A stretch of 31,352 nt of DNA from CAYVJW01 sp964451885 (GCA_964451885.1 CAYVJW010000003.1:1-31352), one strand, 5' to 3'; positions 23,549 to 31,350 are shown, counted from the stretch's first letter. Numbers and translations: made by a program. Notes: generated from the letters alone by a model not told the origin.

Positions 23549-24247
23549 ATGAAAAACTTATACACATTTCAAAACTCAATCCATCAATCGTACCTCGACA
23601 AAAATCGCGTATTTCAGAACGATTTTCTTGCGCCACGGGGTTTAGATGAATTAGGTGATGAAGAACGGGATAATAAAGGACCAGCCCTTAGAGCAGCTGC
23701 GGATGATGCTACGGAAGCAGGGAGTCATATCCTTGATCAACAAGAAACCGACCTAACGATTGAAAATGGGCGCGCATATGGAGAAAAAATGGCTCAGGAC
23801 TTATTTAAATGTAAAGGAACAGAATTGAGAGAACTTATTAAAACTAAGTTAGCCCCCTTCATTTCCGCAGCCAAGAACACCAGGCGGGAAGGATATGGAG
23901 CAGCTGATGCAAAATATAGATTCCCCAGTCATATGACAGAAGCCTGGAAGGGCTTTCAAGACTCATTTCGAGAGGCCATAGGAGCAGATCCTCGTCGAGC
24001 AGGAGAAATTAAGAAAGGAATTACAGATATACTTAAATCTGCAGCAACTAGTTTTGGGGGGGGCTGTAAAGAGCTTTTTAAAACAGTGCAAAAAAGTATA
24101 AAATCAGAGCCCTTGACCAGAACTGCTTCCAGAAGGCCGGAAAGAGGAGAAAAATCAGGTTTTTGGAATAGGCTTAAGAAACAGTTTTCACGTAAGGGTC
24201 GAAAAGATATATATCGTACAGGAGGAGGTCGAACATCTCTTCAGTGA
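23549..24247 (+). CDS. Basic helical protein, 232 aa, unknown
   Basis: I do not recognise this protein. It is soluble, mostly helical and ends in a very basic tail (about 190-232, with RRPERGEKSGFWNRLKKQF and SRKGRKDIYRTGGGR) that could bind nucleic acid or a membrane surface. The middle contains GAADAKYRFPSHMTEAWKGF and a short glycine run (SFGGGCKELF). The frame opens earlier at a TTG (23534) that overlaps the preceding gene; the ATG at 23549, four bases after that gene's stop, is the better start. Gene pairing with the coiled-coil protein suggests a joint role. Confidence 0.72.
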   Translation: MKNLYTFQNSIHQSYLDKNRVFQNDFLAPRGLDELGDEERDNKGPALRAAADDATEAGSHILDQQETDLTIENGRAYGEKMAQDLFKCKGTELRELIKTKLAPFISAAKNTRREGYGAADAKYRFPSHMTEAWKGFQDSFREAIGADPRRAGEIKKGITDILKSAATSFGGGCKELFKTVQKSIKSEPLTRTASRRPERGEKSGFWNRLKKQFSRKGRKDIYRTGGGRTSLQ

Positions 24248-24288
24248 AAAAGCAGTGTAGAACAGAAAGAATATAGTATCAGGTTGAA

Positions 24289-24316
24289 GTTTACATTGTT
24301 TTGTTTACACTGTTTT
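24289..24316. repeat. Tandem 14-base direct repeat before the formyltransferase gene
   Basis: GTTTACATTGTTTT (24289-24302) is followed at once by GTTTACACTGTTTT (24303-24316), differing at one base. The pair ends four bases before the ATG at 24321. It overlaps where a promoter or leader should be and could be a regulator-binding site or a simple duplication. Confidence 0.55.
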
Positions 24317-24320
24317 TGGC

Positions 24321-25148
24321 ATGAAAGTCATCCTTCTCACTTCAGACTACTATCTGGCCGGAAATGTAACCGTTCAGAATTTTCTGGAACACAAATCCGT
24401 TCGAAGTGGGGAAATCAAAGTCGCTGGGGTGATTGCGGCTTCTACTTTTGCTTTCGATAAGCCTTCCTGGAAAAAAGCACGCCGCCTTATTCGGAGCGCG
24501 GGGCTTGGTTTTTTTCTGAAAACTGTGGCCATCAACACCTGGCAAACTTATTTTACAAAAGCGGCAAAGTACATCTGGCCGAAGCACAAAAGAAGGTATT
24601 TTGAAGTTGAGGAACTTTGCGAAGAAATGAAAATACCGTTTCTGGAAGTTCGGAATATTAACGGGAAAGAATCAAAAGATTTTATTAAAAAAATGTCTCC
24701 GGATTTATTGGTTTCCTGTTTATTGCTCCAAATACTCAAAAAAAGCACTCTGGTTTTGCCAAGAAAAGGCAGCATAAATTTTCATCCGGCTCTTTTTAAG
24801 CACCACAGAGGAAGTTTTTCCGGTTTTTGGGCATTGTTGAAAAACAGACGTGTTTCCGGGGCTACGGTTCATTTTATGACGGAAAAAATTGATGAGGGGG
24901 AAGTAATTCTCCAAAAAAGATTTTTTGTCCAGCCTTCCGATACAATCTTTTGTGTGAATAAAAAATGTGCTCAACTCGGGGGAGATTTATTGGCAAAGGC
25001 TGTGGTAAAAATTGAAAAGAGGGAGAAACGCAGAGTAACTTTGAGAAAAATGGCTCGGATTTTTTCCATTCCGACTCGAAAGGAAGTGAGGCGGTTTGAA
25101 AAGAAGGGGAAGGAGTTTATAAAGTTGAAGGATCTGTTGTCGATTTAG
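24321..25148 (+). CDS. Formyltransferase-family protein
   Basis: This family moves a formyl group from N10-formyltetrahydrofolate to an amine. Members include Met-tRNA formyltransferase, PurN and sugar-nucleotide formyltransferases. The 275-residue product has the catalytic core: N153 and H155 in SINFHPALFKHHRGSFSGFW, and D191 in MTEKIDEGEVI, which match the Asn-His-Asp triad. The N-terminal strand MKVILLTSDYYLAGN opens the folate-binding Rossmann fold, but a basic insert (about 45-95) is unusual. There is no clear C-terminal OB domain as in Met-tRNA formyltransferase, and the end is a Lys/Arg-rich tail. I cannot name the acceptor. A sugar or nucleotide-sugar substrate for surface glycans is an inference from family members of this size. 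Confidence 0.82.
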   Translation: MKVILLTSDYYLAGNVTVQNFLEHKSVRSGEIKVAGVIAASTFAFDKPSWKKARRLIRSAGLGFFLKTVAINTWQTYFTKAAKYIWPKHKRRYFEVEELCEEMKIPFLEVRNINGKESKDFIKKMSPDLLVSCLLLQILKKSTLVLPRKGSINFHPALFKHHRGSFSGFWALLKNRRVSGATVHFMTEKIDEGEVILQKRFFVQPSDTIFCVNKKCAQLGGDLLAKAVVKIEKREKRRVTLRKMARIFSIPTRKEVRRFEKKGKEFIKLKDLLSI

Positions 25149-25178
25149 AGATATTTTCTTTCATTTTTCTTATTATCA

Positions 25179-25187
25179 TGATATAAT
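25179..25187 (+). promoter_or_regulatory. Extended -10 promoter of the efflux operon
   Basis: TGA followed by a perfect TATAAT (25182-25187) is a textbook extended -10 element. The -35 region (about 25159-25164, TTTCAT) is weak, as is usual with such promoters. Transcription should start near 25194, giving a leader of only about 14 bases before the ATG at 25208. Confidence 0.75.
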
Positions 25188-25207
25188 GCAATAGTCAATA
25201 TCTATGA

Positions 25208-27052
25208 ATGAACATCATTTACGAAAAAATTTGCGCCCATAAATTTTTGGTAGGAATTGCATTGCTTTTCCTTATTTGGGGAGGATATTATACTTATCAG
25301 TCATCTAAGGATAAAAAAAATGGTACTGAGTATGTCACAAAACCCGTAGAAAGAGGTTCTCTCATTGTATCTATTATGGGAGACGGACAGGTTTTGGCTT
25401 CGAATCAGGTTGATCTAAAACCGAAAGTTTCAGGAGAAATTGTCACTATATTGGTAAATAATAATCAAGCTGTGGCAAAAAATGAGGTTATCGCGAGGCT
25501 TGATGCCAGAGACGCATATAAAGCCGTGAGAGACGCGGAAATAAATCTTGAAAGCGCAAAACTATCCCTGGAAAAATTATTGCAGCCGGCTGATGATTTT
25601 AGCCTTCTTCAGGCAGAAAATACTGCCACAAAAGCAAGGAATGATTGGGAAAAACTTAAATTTGAACAAAAAACAGAACTACAAAAAGCCAATGAGGCTA
25701 AAGAGAAAGCTGAAGATAATATAAAAAAAGCATACGAAGACGGATTTAATACCATTTCTGACGCGTTTCTTGATTTACCCGACTTGATTAACGGTTTGGA
25801 CGGGATTCTTTTTGATGAGGACATTAATTCAAACCAGGAAAACCTGTCGGCTTATGGAGATATGGTAAAAAAATATGATAATAAAGTATTAAGATACGCT
25901 GATGACGCGAAGAAAAGTTTTGAAAAAGCCCGGAAAAAATATGACCGGAACTTCGAAAACTATAAATCCGTCAGCCGGTATTCCCATGCGGAAACTGTTG
26001 AAAATCTTATCAATGAAACTTATCAAACCACAAAGGACATGGCCGAAGCAATTAAAAGCATGAATAACCTCATTGATTTTGTTGTAGATATAAAAACCGA
26101 GAATAATCTAAAAGGAATTTTCCCGGTAACACAGGGCCATAAAAACTCCCTGAATTCTTTTACCAATACTACCAATAGCCATTTATTGTCATTACTTTCC
26201 ATCCAAAGGATTATTGAAGACAATAAAGAAGCCAAACTCAACGCAGAGCGGGATCTGGAAGAAATGGAACGGAACCATCCTCTGGATTTAGCGGCAGCGG
26301 GACGTACGGCGATGGAAAAAATGGAGGCAATGGAAAAATTAAAAGAGGATTCCGATCCCTTGGATATAAAGGCACAGGAATTAACGGTAAAACAAAGAAG
26401 AAACGCCCTTCGGGATGCTCGGGAGCGCCTAGCGGATTATTATATCAGGGCACCTTTCGATGGAATCGTAACTCAAATAGAAGTAGAAGATGGAAGTTCT
26501 GTTTCTGCTTCTACGGCTATCGGAAAATTAATTACGGAACAAATGTTAGCCGAAATATTACTGAACGAAGTGGATGTTGCTAAGGTGCAAACAAGACAAA
26601 AAGCAACGCTTACTTTTGATGCGATTGAGGATTTGAGCATTACGGGAGCTGTAACGGAAATTGAAAGCCTTGGGACGGTCAGCCAGGGAGTGGTTACTTA
26701 TAAAATAAAAATTGCATTTGATACGCAGGACACGCGAATAAAACCGGGGATGACGGTAGCGGTGACTATTATTACAGATGCCAAAACAGATGTTTTACTC
26801 GTGCCAAGCCTCGCTGTAAAATCCCGTAACGGACGCGGAAGTTATGTAAAAATACTGGAAGGAAAAATCCCCCGCAGACAACCGGTAGAGCTAGGAGCCA
26901 GTAATGATGTTTTGATAGAAATTCTGGAAGGAGTGGAAGAAGGAGATGAAGTGGTGACACAGTCTATTGAGCTCAATAATAATACTAATAATCAGAATTC
27001 CGGATTCAGAATTCCGGGAATGCGAGGGATGGGGGGAGGGAGAAGAAGGTGA
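25208..27052 (+). CDS. MacA/HlyD-type membrane fusion protein of an efflux system
   Basis: Membrane fusion proteins link an inner-membrane transporter to the outside. The 614-residue product has one N-terminal membrane helix (about 11-29), a biotinyl-lipoyl half-motif (GDGQVLASNQVDLKPKVSG, about 58-76), a very long helical coiled-coil region (about 100-395), the second lipoyl half (YIRAPFDGIVTQIEVEDGS, about 415-433) and beta-barrel domains (about 445-590) with the IKPGMTVAVTI motif. A Gly/Arg-rich tail ends it. MacA homologues are often about 370-400 residues; the excess is in the coiled-coil region. The FtsX and ATPase genes follow directly. It is probably part of a MacAB-like exporter in a cell with a single membrane, where the long hairpin would reach into the wall. 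Confidence 0.9.
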   Translation: MNIIYEKICAHKFLVGIALLFLIWGGYYTYQSSKDKKNGTEYVTKPVERGSLIVSIMGDGQVLASNQVDLKPKVSGEIVTILVNNNQAVAKNEVIARLDARDAYKAVRDAEINLESAKLSLEKLLQPADDFSLLQAENTATKARNDWEKLKFEQKTELQKANEAKEKAEDNIKKAYEDGFNTISDAFLDLPDLINGLDGILFDEDINSNQENLSAYGDMVKKYDNKVLRYADDAKKSFEKARKKYDRNFENYKSVSRYSHAETVENLINETYQTTKDMAEAIKSMNNLIDFVVDIKTENNLKGIFPVTQGHKNSLNSFTNTTNSHLLSLLSIQRIIEDNKEAKLNAERDLEEMERNHPLDLAAAGRTAMEKMEAMEKLKEDSDPLDIKAQELTVKQRRNALRDARERLADYYIRAPFDGIVTQIEVEDGSSVSASTAIGKLITEQMLAEILLNEVDVAKVQTRQKATLTFDAIEDLSITGAVTEIESLGTVSQGVVTYKIKIAFDTQDTRIKPGMTVAVTIITDAKTDVLLVPSLAVKSRNGRGSYVKILEGKIPRRQPVELGASNDVLIEILEGVEEGDEVVTQSIELNNNTNNQNSGFRIPGMRGMGGGRRR

Positions 27053-27082
27053 ATTATCAATTATCAATTGTGAATTACGAAA

Positions 27083-27784
27083 ATGATTGCCATAAAAAAC
27101 CTTACTAAGATTTACAATAGCGGCAACGTTAAGACTGTGGCGTTGGACGGGGTTTCTTTTTCCGTAAAAAAAGGGGAATTTGTGGCCATTATGGGGCCGT
27201 CCGGGTCGGGAAAGTCTACGCTTATGTATATTTTGGGAGCTTTGGATACCCCTACTAACGGACAGTATTTTTTGGACGGGAAGGATGTTTCGAAGCTTTC
27301 TGACGATGATTTGTCGGAGATTCGCAAGGAAAAAGTCGGATTTGTGTTTCAGTCTTTCAATCTGCTTCCACGGGCAACCATGCTGAGAAATGTAATTTTG
27401 CCATTGATTTATGATGAGCGCATTTTGCATTCAAAACGGGAATCTTTAGCCATAAAAGCATTGGAAGATGCCGGACTGGGAAAAGAGCACTTCGAACATT
27501 TGAGTAACCAGCTTTCCGGAGGGCAGATGCAGAGGGTGGCTATTGCCCGGGCGCTGGTAAATGATCCGGCATTAATCCTGGCGGATGAGCCTACCGGAAA
27601 TCTGGATACCAAAACCGGTGAAGTAGTGTTAAAGACATTTCAGAAACTGAATAAAGAACAAGGCCGAACTATTGTTCTGATTACGCACGAGCCGTATGTG
27701 GCCAAACATGCACACCGAATTATCCATGTTCAAGACGGAAAAATTTTGGCAGATAACCATAATGCAAAAAGAATAATAGAATAA
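27083..27784 (+). CDS. MacB/LolD-type ABC transporter ATPase
   Basis: The 233-residue product is a complete ABC nucleotide-binding domain: Walker A GPSGSGKST (about 39-47), Q-loop FVFQSFNLLPRATMLRNV, signature LSGGQMQRVAIARAL, Walker B LILADEPTGNLD and the switch His in LITHEP. The FQSFNLLP and ADEPTGNLDTKTG stretches are typical of the MacB/LolD/FtsE group. It powers the FtsX-like permease encoded next, two bases after its stop. The spacer before it carries short repeats of AATTATC. No Shine-Dalgarno site is seen. Confidence 0.96.
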   Translation: MIAIKNLTKIYNSGNVKTVALDGVSFSVKKGEFVAIMGPSGSGKSTLMYILGALDTPTNGQYFLDGKDVSKLSDDDLSEIRKEKVGFVFQSFNLLPRATMLRNVILPLIYDERILHSKRESLAIKALEDAGLGKEHFEHLSNQLSGGQMQRVAIARALVNDPALILADEPTGNLDTKTGEVVLKTFQKLNKEQGRTIVLITHEPYVAKHAHRIIHVQDGKILADNHNAKRIIE

Positions 27785-27786
27785 GT

Positions 27787-29010
27787 ATGACCATCCCCGA
27801 CCTCATCCACGAAACCTTTTTTGCCATCTCCTCCAACAAAGTGAGATCCGGACTCACAATCCTTGGAATTGTGATAGGAATCGGTTCGGTGATTGCGATG
27901 ATTGCTATCGGGCAGGGGGCGCAAAGTTCTATTGAATCCCGCATCCAGTCTATCGGATCGAACCTGGTTATGGTCAGACCCGGGTTTCAGCGTGGTATCG
28001 GAAGTCATGCCAGATCAGGGCGAGGATCAGCGCAAACGCTGACTCAGGCTGATGCTGAGGCGATTGAAAAAGAAATCGGCCTGGAGGGATCCGTTTCTCC
28101 TGAAATTTCCAAGAGATCCCAAGTGGTAACGAAAGGAAAAAATACAAACACCCAGGTAATCGGAACGGTTACAGCCTATCCTTTTGTGCGGGATATTGAG
28201 ATGGCCCAGGGATCGTTTATCTCCGACCAACATGTACGGAGCCTTTCCAAAGTGGCGGTCTTAGGGCCTACAACTCGCGATGATCTTTTCGGAGAAGACG
28301 GGAATGCTATCGGGCAGGTAATTCGGATAAAAGGGGTTCGTTTTCGGATTATCGGCGTAACAAAATCGAAAGGAACCACTGGTTTTATGAACCGGGACGA
28401 CCTTATTTTTGTTCCGCTCAGCACCTCTCAGCGTTATCTGTCCGGGGATGATTTTGTTTCCTATATAAATATCCGGGCAAAAGATTCTGCCACCATGCCC
28501 GTGCTCCAACAGCAAGTAACAAATATACTTCTTCAAAGGCACAACATCGCCGATCCGGAACAAGCGGATTTTAGTATTATGACGCAGGCGGATATAGTGG
28601 AAACTGCTTCTTCTATTACAAAAACATTTACCATTTTATTGGCTTCGATTGCCGGCATTTCCCTGCTGGTCGGGGGTATCGGTATCATGAATATGATGCT
28701 TACGACGGTTACGGAAAGAACTCGAGAAATAGGGCTGCGCCAGGCCTTAGGGGCTAAAAAAAATGAAATCCGCCTTCAATTTCTGGCCGAAGCCGTAATG
28801 ATCACGCTCATTGGAGGGGTTTTGGGTGTAATACTAGGATGGGTTTTGGCCACGGCGATAAATAATTTTGCGGATATTTCCACTCAGATATCTTTATCAT
28901 CCATCATTCTGGCATTCGGAGTATCGGCTGTTATAGGGATTGTTTTCGGGTATTATCCGGCTTCAAGGGCTGCGGGGTTGAATCCGATTGATGCGTTGAG
29001 ATATGAGTGA
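27787..29010 (+). CDS. MacB-type FtsX-family permease
   Basis: The 407-residue protein has the MacB permease plan: a first membrane helix (about 21-43, SGLTILGIVIGIGSVIAMIAIG), a large extracytoplasmic MacB periplasmic-core domain (about 48-275) and an FtsX domain with three C-terminal helices (about 284-400). ERTREIGLRQALGAKK (about 310-325) is the coupling region of the FtsX family, and YPASRAAGLNPIDALRYE is the classic MacB C-terminus. With the ATPase gene just before it and the fusion protein two genes upstream it forms a tripartite exporter for peptides, macrolides or lipids; the cargo cannot be read from sequence. Confidence 0.95.
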   Translation: MTIPDLIHETFFAISSNKVRSGLTILGIVIGIGSVIAMIAIGQGAQSSIESRIQSIGSNLVMVRPGFQRGIGSHARSGRGSAQTLTQADAEAIEKEIGLEGSVSPEISKRSQVVTKGKNTNTQVIGTVTAYPFVRDIEMAQGSFISDQHVRSLSKVAVLGPTTRDDLFGEDGNAIGQVIRIKGVRFRIIGVTKSKGTTGFMNRDDLIFVPLSTSQRYLSGDDFVSYINIRAKDSATMPVLQQQVTNILLQRHNIADPEQADFSIMTQADIVETASSITKTFTILLASIAGISLLVGGIGIMNMMLTTVTERTREIGLRQALGAKKNEIRLQFLAEAVMITLIGGVLGVILGWVLATAINNFADISTQISLSSIILAFGVSAVIGIVFGYYPASRAAGLNPIDALRYE

Positions 29011-29028
29011 ATAATGAGTAATGATAAA

Positions 29029-29067
29029 TAAAAAAATTCCGGACGGCACAAGCTGTGTCGCCCGGAA
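29029..29067 (-). terminator. Intrinsic terminator of the zinc-ribbon-like gene
   Basis: CCGGACGGCACA (29039-29050), loop AGC and TGTGTCGCCCGG (29054-29065) pair at eleven of twelve positions (one G-T, one mismatch), with TT/AA outside. Read on the minus strand the stem is followed by a run of T, but on the plus strand no T-run follows. It therefore ends the leftward gene, whose stop codon lies 20 bases away. The core recalls the palindromic repeats at 3608 and 10961 but is diverged. Confidence 0.75.
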
Positions 29068-29087
29068 AAATGGGTGAGTGGGAAACC

Positions 29088-29363
29088 TCAGAGGTACCTA
29101 GAAAGCGAGGGGGAGGGAATGCGATACTTCTCGTTGCAACTTTTGCAAGTTCCAACGGTTCCCGGGTCCCCACCGCATACGAAATGGCGGTTTTTAGGGC
29201 ATCTCAACCGTCCTCCAGAGAATTTGGCCTCGGAAATCGATGGGTCAAAATGGACTCTTCCGGGTCCGTTAATCGGGGGGCGTTTTTTGGCCGGATACTT
29301 TCCGCTCCGTTTTTTATTCTTGTTCTTGCGTCTCATTTTTTTCTGCCGATTTTTGTTGGACAT
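29088..29363 (-). CDS. Small basic four-cysteine zinc-ribbon-like protein, 91 aa
   Basis: The frame encodes a very basic N-terminus (about 1-30, including KKMRRKNKNKKRSGK), then a short beta-like segment and four cysteines C55, C63, C73 and C76 in LRCPKNRHFVCGGDPG and GTCKSC. That spacing fits one structural zinc site, as in small ribosomal-protein-like or nucleic-acid-binding ribbons. I cannot name the family. The start at 29363 is decided by GGGAG about 8 bases upstream on the minus strand; the frame is open to an earlier ATG at 29498, but without such a site. A strong terminator 20 bases after the stop marks a real transcription unit. Two rightward frames overlap it but have no ribosome site or terminator. 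Confidence 0.65.
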   Translation of the reverse strand: MSNKNRQKKMRRKNKNKKRSGKYPAKKRPPINGPGRVHFDPSISEAKFSGGRLRCPKNRHFVCGGDPGTVGTCKSCNEKYRIPSPSLSRYL

Positions 29364-29585
29364 AGCGGTTTCTCCCATATTGGAATTACCTGGACAGAGC
29401 AAATAAGAAACGTTGCTCAAGACTTTGTTCCCATAACCCAAAATTTTTTGCTTCTGATCAATGTCGATACTTTTTCCATCGACACATGCCAAAAACAAAA
29501 AGAGTGAGATTATGAACTTTTGCTATTTTAAAGAACTAATACGCACCTTAGTCACTTTTTTTATTTTGTCAAGAAAATATTAAAT
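29364..29585. other. Leader and promoter region between zinc-ribbon gene and helicase
   Basis: This 222-base stretch lies between divergent genes. A perfect seven-pair hairpin (TGTCGAT 29462-29468, nine-base loop, ATCGACA 29478-29484) would fall in the leader of the leftward gene if transcription starts near 29506, downstream of a weak CATAAT on the minus strand. The region is otherwise AT-rich and I see no gene in it. The leftward promoter is not certain. Confidence 0.4.
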
Positions 29586-29595
29586 TTGATATGTT
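29566..29595 (+). promoter_or_regulatory. Putative promoter of the Pif1-like helicase gene
   Basis: TTGTCA (29566-29571), 18 bases and TATGTT (29590-29595) form a moderate promoter. Transcription near 29602 gives a leader of about 20 bases before ATG 29622 and would exclude the upstream TTG at 29586 as start. Confidence 0.5.
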
Positions 29596-29621
29596 TTTGT
29601 CCATGTTTATACTTCGCTTCT

Positions 29622-31157
29622 ATGGGCATAACTTTCTCCCCTACCGCTCAAAAAGCCCTCCACACAATGGAGGAAACTTCCAAAAATCTATTCCTCACCG
29701 GGAAGGCCGGGACGGGAAAGTCTACTCTGTTGGATCATTTTAGAGAAAATACGGGAAAAAGGGTCGCTATACTTGCTCCTACGGGAGTTGCGGCGGTGAA
29801 TATTGAGGGGGAAACGATTCATTCGTTTTTTGGGCTTAAGCCGAATTTTGAACTCGAAGAAGCTAAGCGTAGCAGTAAAAAACCAAAGAATCCTAGACTC
29901 TACGAAAGGCTGGAGGCTATTTTGATCGATGAAATCTCTATGGTCCGCGCGGATTTGTTGGACGCGATAGATATTTTTTTGAGAAACGTTCGAAAAAGCG
30001 ATATTTCTTTTGGCGGGGTGCAGATGATTTTTATCGGGGATTTGTACCAACTTCCTCCAGTGGTAACCGGGGAAGATCGAAAAGCCTTTATGCTCCGCTA
30101 CCAGACCCCTTTCTTTTTCGGTTCAGTAGTTTTTGAGAAGGGTGATTTCGATATGGAATTCATCGAACTGGATAAAATCTACCGCCAGAGCGACCAGGAA
30201 TTTATCCGTGTTCTCAATGCGATTCGTACCAATGCTATAGAAGATACGGATGTGGAAATATTGAATAAGCAGGTAGACGAAACCTTTGAGCCGAAAAATG
30301 AGGATTTTGTGTACCTGATGACCACTAATAAGGAAGCGAAAGCAATCAATGAAACCAAGCTCGCGGAACTTACGTTGCCTGAATCTTTATTCGAGGCGGA
30401 GATTTTTGGAGAGGTTAAACCCAATCTGTTTCCGGCAGATACGGATTTACTGGTAAAAATAGGTGCTCAGGTAATGTTTCTGAATAACGATGCCACCAGA
30501 AGATGGGTAAACGGGACGATCGGAAAAATAACAGATATCAACGAGGATGAAAATATCCTAAAGGTGGAAACTACAGATGGAAATACCGTAGAAGTATCCC
30601 AACATACCTGGGAGATTTCAAAATATGTCCTGAATGAAGGAAAATTTGAAAGAGAAATTATCGGGTCATTTTTTCAGTTCCCCATTCGCCTGTCATGGGC
30701 AATAACCATTCATAAAAGCCAGGGAAAAACATTTGATAATGTGATTATCGATATGGGACGGGGCAGCTTCGCGCACGGGCAGACGTATGTGGCTTTAAGC
30801 CGCTGTAGAACGTTGGAGGGGATTATCTTCCGGAAACCCATGAAAAAATCCCATGTGATTATGGATTATCGCGTGAGGCGGTTTTTGACGGATTATCAGT
30901 ACGTTTTGGCAGAAAAAGCGTTGCCGTTTGAGGAAAAGATTGCTTTTCTGGAGCAGTCTGCGAAGGAGCAGCGAAAAGTGAAAATGATATATCTGAAAGG
31001 CAAAGATGAACGTTCGGAAAGGGAAATATTGCCAATTTGTGTGGAGGAAATGGAGTTTAAGGGGGTGCCTTTTATTGGATTAAAAGCACGATGTTTGATG
31101 CGAGGTTCGGAGCGGGTTTTTAATGTGAAGAGGATTTTGGAGGTGGAGGATATCTAA
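29622..31157 (+). CDS. Pif1-family DNA helicase with C-terminal WYL-like domain
   Basis: Pif1-like superfamily 1B helicases unwind DNA 5' to 3' and resolve G-quadruplexes, R-loops or recombination intermediates. The product (511 aa from this start) opens with FSPTAQKALHTMEETSKNLF and Walker A GKAGTGKST (27-35). Next come motif Ia LAPTGVAAVNIEGETIHSFF, Walker B ILIDEISMVRADLLDAID, motif III IFIGDLYQLPPV and the late motifs AITIHKSQGKTFD and YVALSRCRTLEGI. The last 65 residues (KMIYLKGKDERSEREILP to ERVFNVKRILEVEDI) look like a WYL domain, a ligand-sensing SH3-like module. ATG 29622 is preferred over the TTG at 29586, since MGITFSPTAQ is the natural helicase start. Confidence 0.92.
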   Translation: MGITFSPTAQKALHTMEETSKNLFLTGKAGTGKSTLLDHFRENTGKRVAILAPTGVAAVNIEGETIHSFFGLKPNFELEEAKRSSKKPKNPRLYERLEAILIDEISMVRADLLDAIDIFLRNVRKSDISFGGVQMIFIGDLYQLPPVVTGEDRKAFMLRYQTPFFFGSVVFEKGDFDMEFIELDKIYRQSDQEFIRVLNAIRTNAIEDTDVEILNKQVDETFEPKNEDFVYLMTTNKEAKAINETKLAELTLPESLFEAEIFGEVKPNLFPADTDLLVKIGAQVMFLNNDATRRWVNGTIGKITDINEDENILKVETTDGNTVEVSQHTWEISKYVLNEGKFEREIIGSFFQFPIRLSWAITIHKSQGKTFDNVIIDMGRGSFAHGQTYVALSRCRTLEGIIFRKPMKKSHVIMDYRVRRFLTDYQYVLAEKALPFEEKIAFLEQSAKEQRKVKMIYLKGKDERSEREILPICVEEMEFKGVPFIGLKARCLMRGSERVFNVKRILEVEDI

Positions 31158-31158
31158 A

Positions 31159-31176
31159 TCACCCGTGGACGGGTGA
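31159..31176. terminator. Hairpin after the helicase gene
   Basis: TCACCCG (31159-31165), loop TGGA and CGGGTGA (31170-31176) form a perfect seven-pair stem two bases after the helicase stop codon. The following sequence is only modestly T-rich (CTTCAATATAATTTC), so termination is possible but not typical. It also contains the stop codon of the leftward frame described next. Confidence 0.45.
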
Positions 31177-31350
31177 CTTCAATATAATTTCTTCCCTTGG
31201 CGCACAAAACTTTTCTTCATTGCTCTTATCCAACTTTCTCTGGTATTCCCAGAACGATTGTACCCCTTGTAATATCTTCCCCAATTTGATTTCCGCGCAA
31301 AATTGATCATTTACAAAACATCGTACATTATCGGATCTTGTTAGGTTCCA
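31159..31350 (-). CDS. Possible partial gene entering from the right edge
   Basis: On the minus strand one frame is open from the window edge (31350) to a TGA at 31159-31161, 63 codons without a start. The fragment contains RCFVNDQFCAEIKLGKILQG and FWEYQRKLDKSNEEKF and reads like the C-terminal end of a soluble protein. An open frame of this length could arise by chance, and its stop lies inside a hairpin. I do not recognise it. Confidence 0.35.
   Translation of the reverse strand, partial: WNLTRSDNVRCFVNDQFCAEIKLGKILQGVQSFWEYQRKLDKSNEEKFCAPREEIILKSPVHG

Noticed and set aside
29364..29498. N-terminal extension of the zinc-ribbon-like gene to the ATG at 29498
   Set aside because: The extra 45 residues lack a ribosome site, include the leader hairpin, and the inner ATG has GGGAG at the right distance.
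29055..29507. Rightward frames of 150 and 110 codons opposite the zinc-ribbon-like gene
   Set aside because: No ribosome site or terminator on that strand. The terminator hairpin at 29039-29065 has its T-run only for leftward transcription, and the leftward frame has coherent cysteine spacing.
29586..29621. TTG start adding 12 residues to the Pif1-like helicase
   Set aside because: The predicted -10 box overlaps these codons, and the extra cysteine-rich residues do not fit helicase N-termini.
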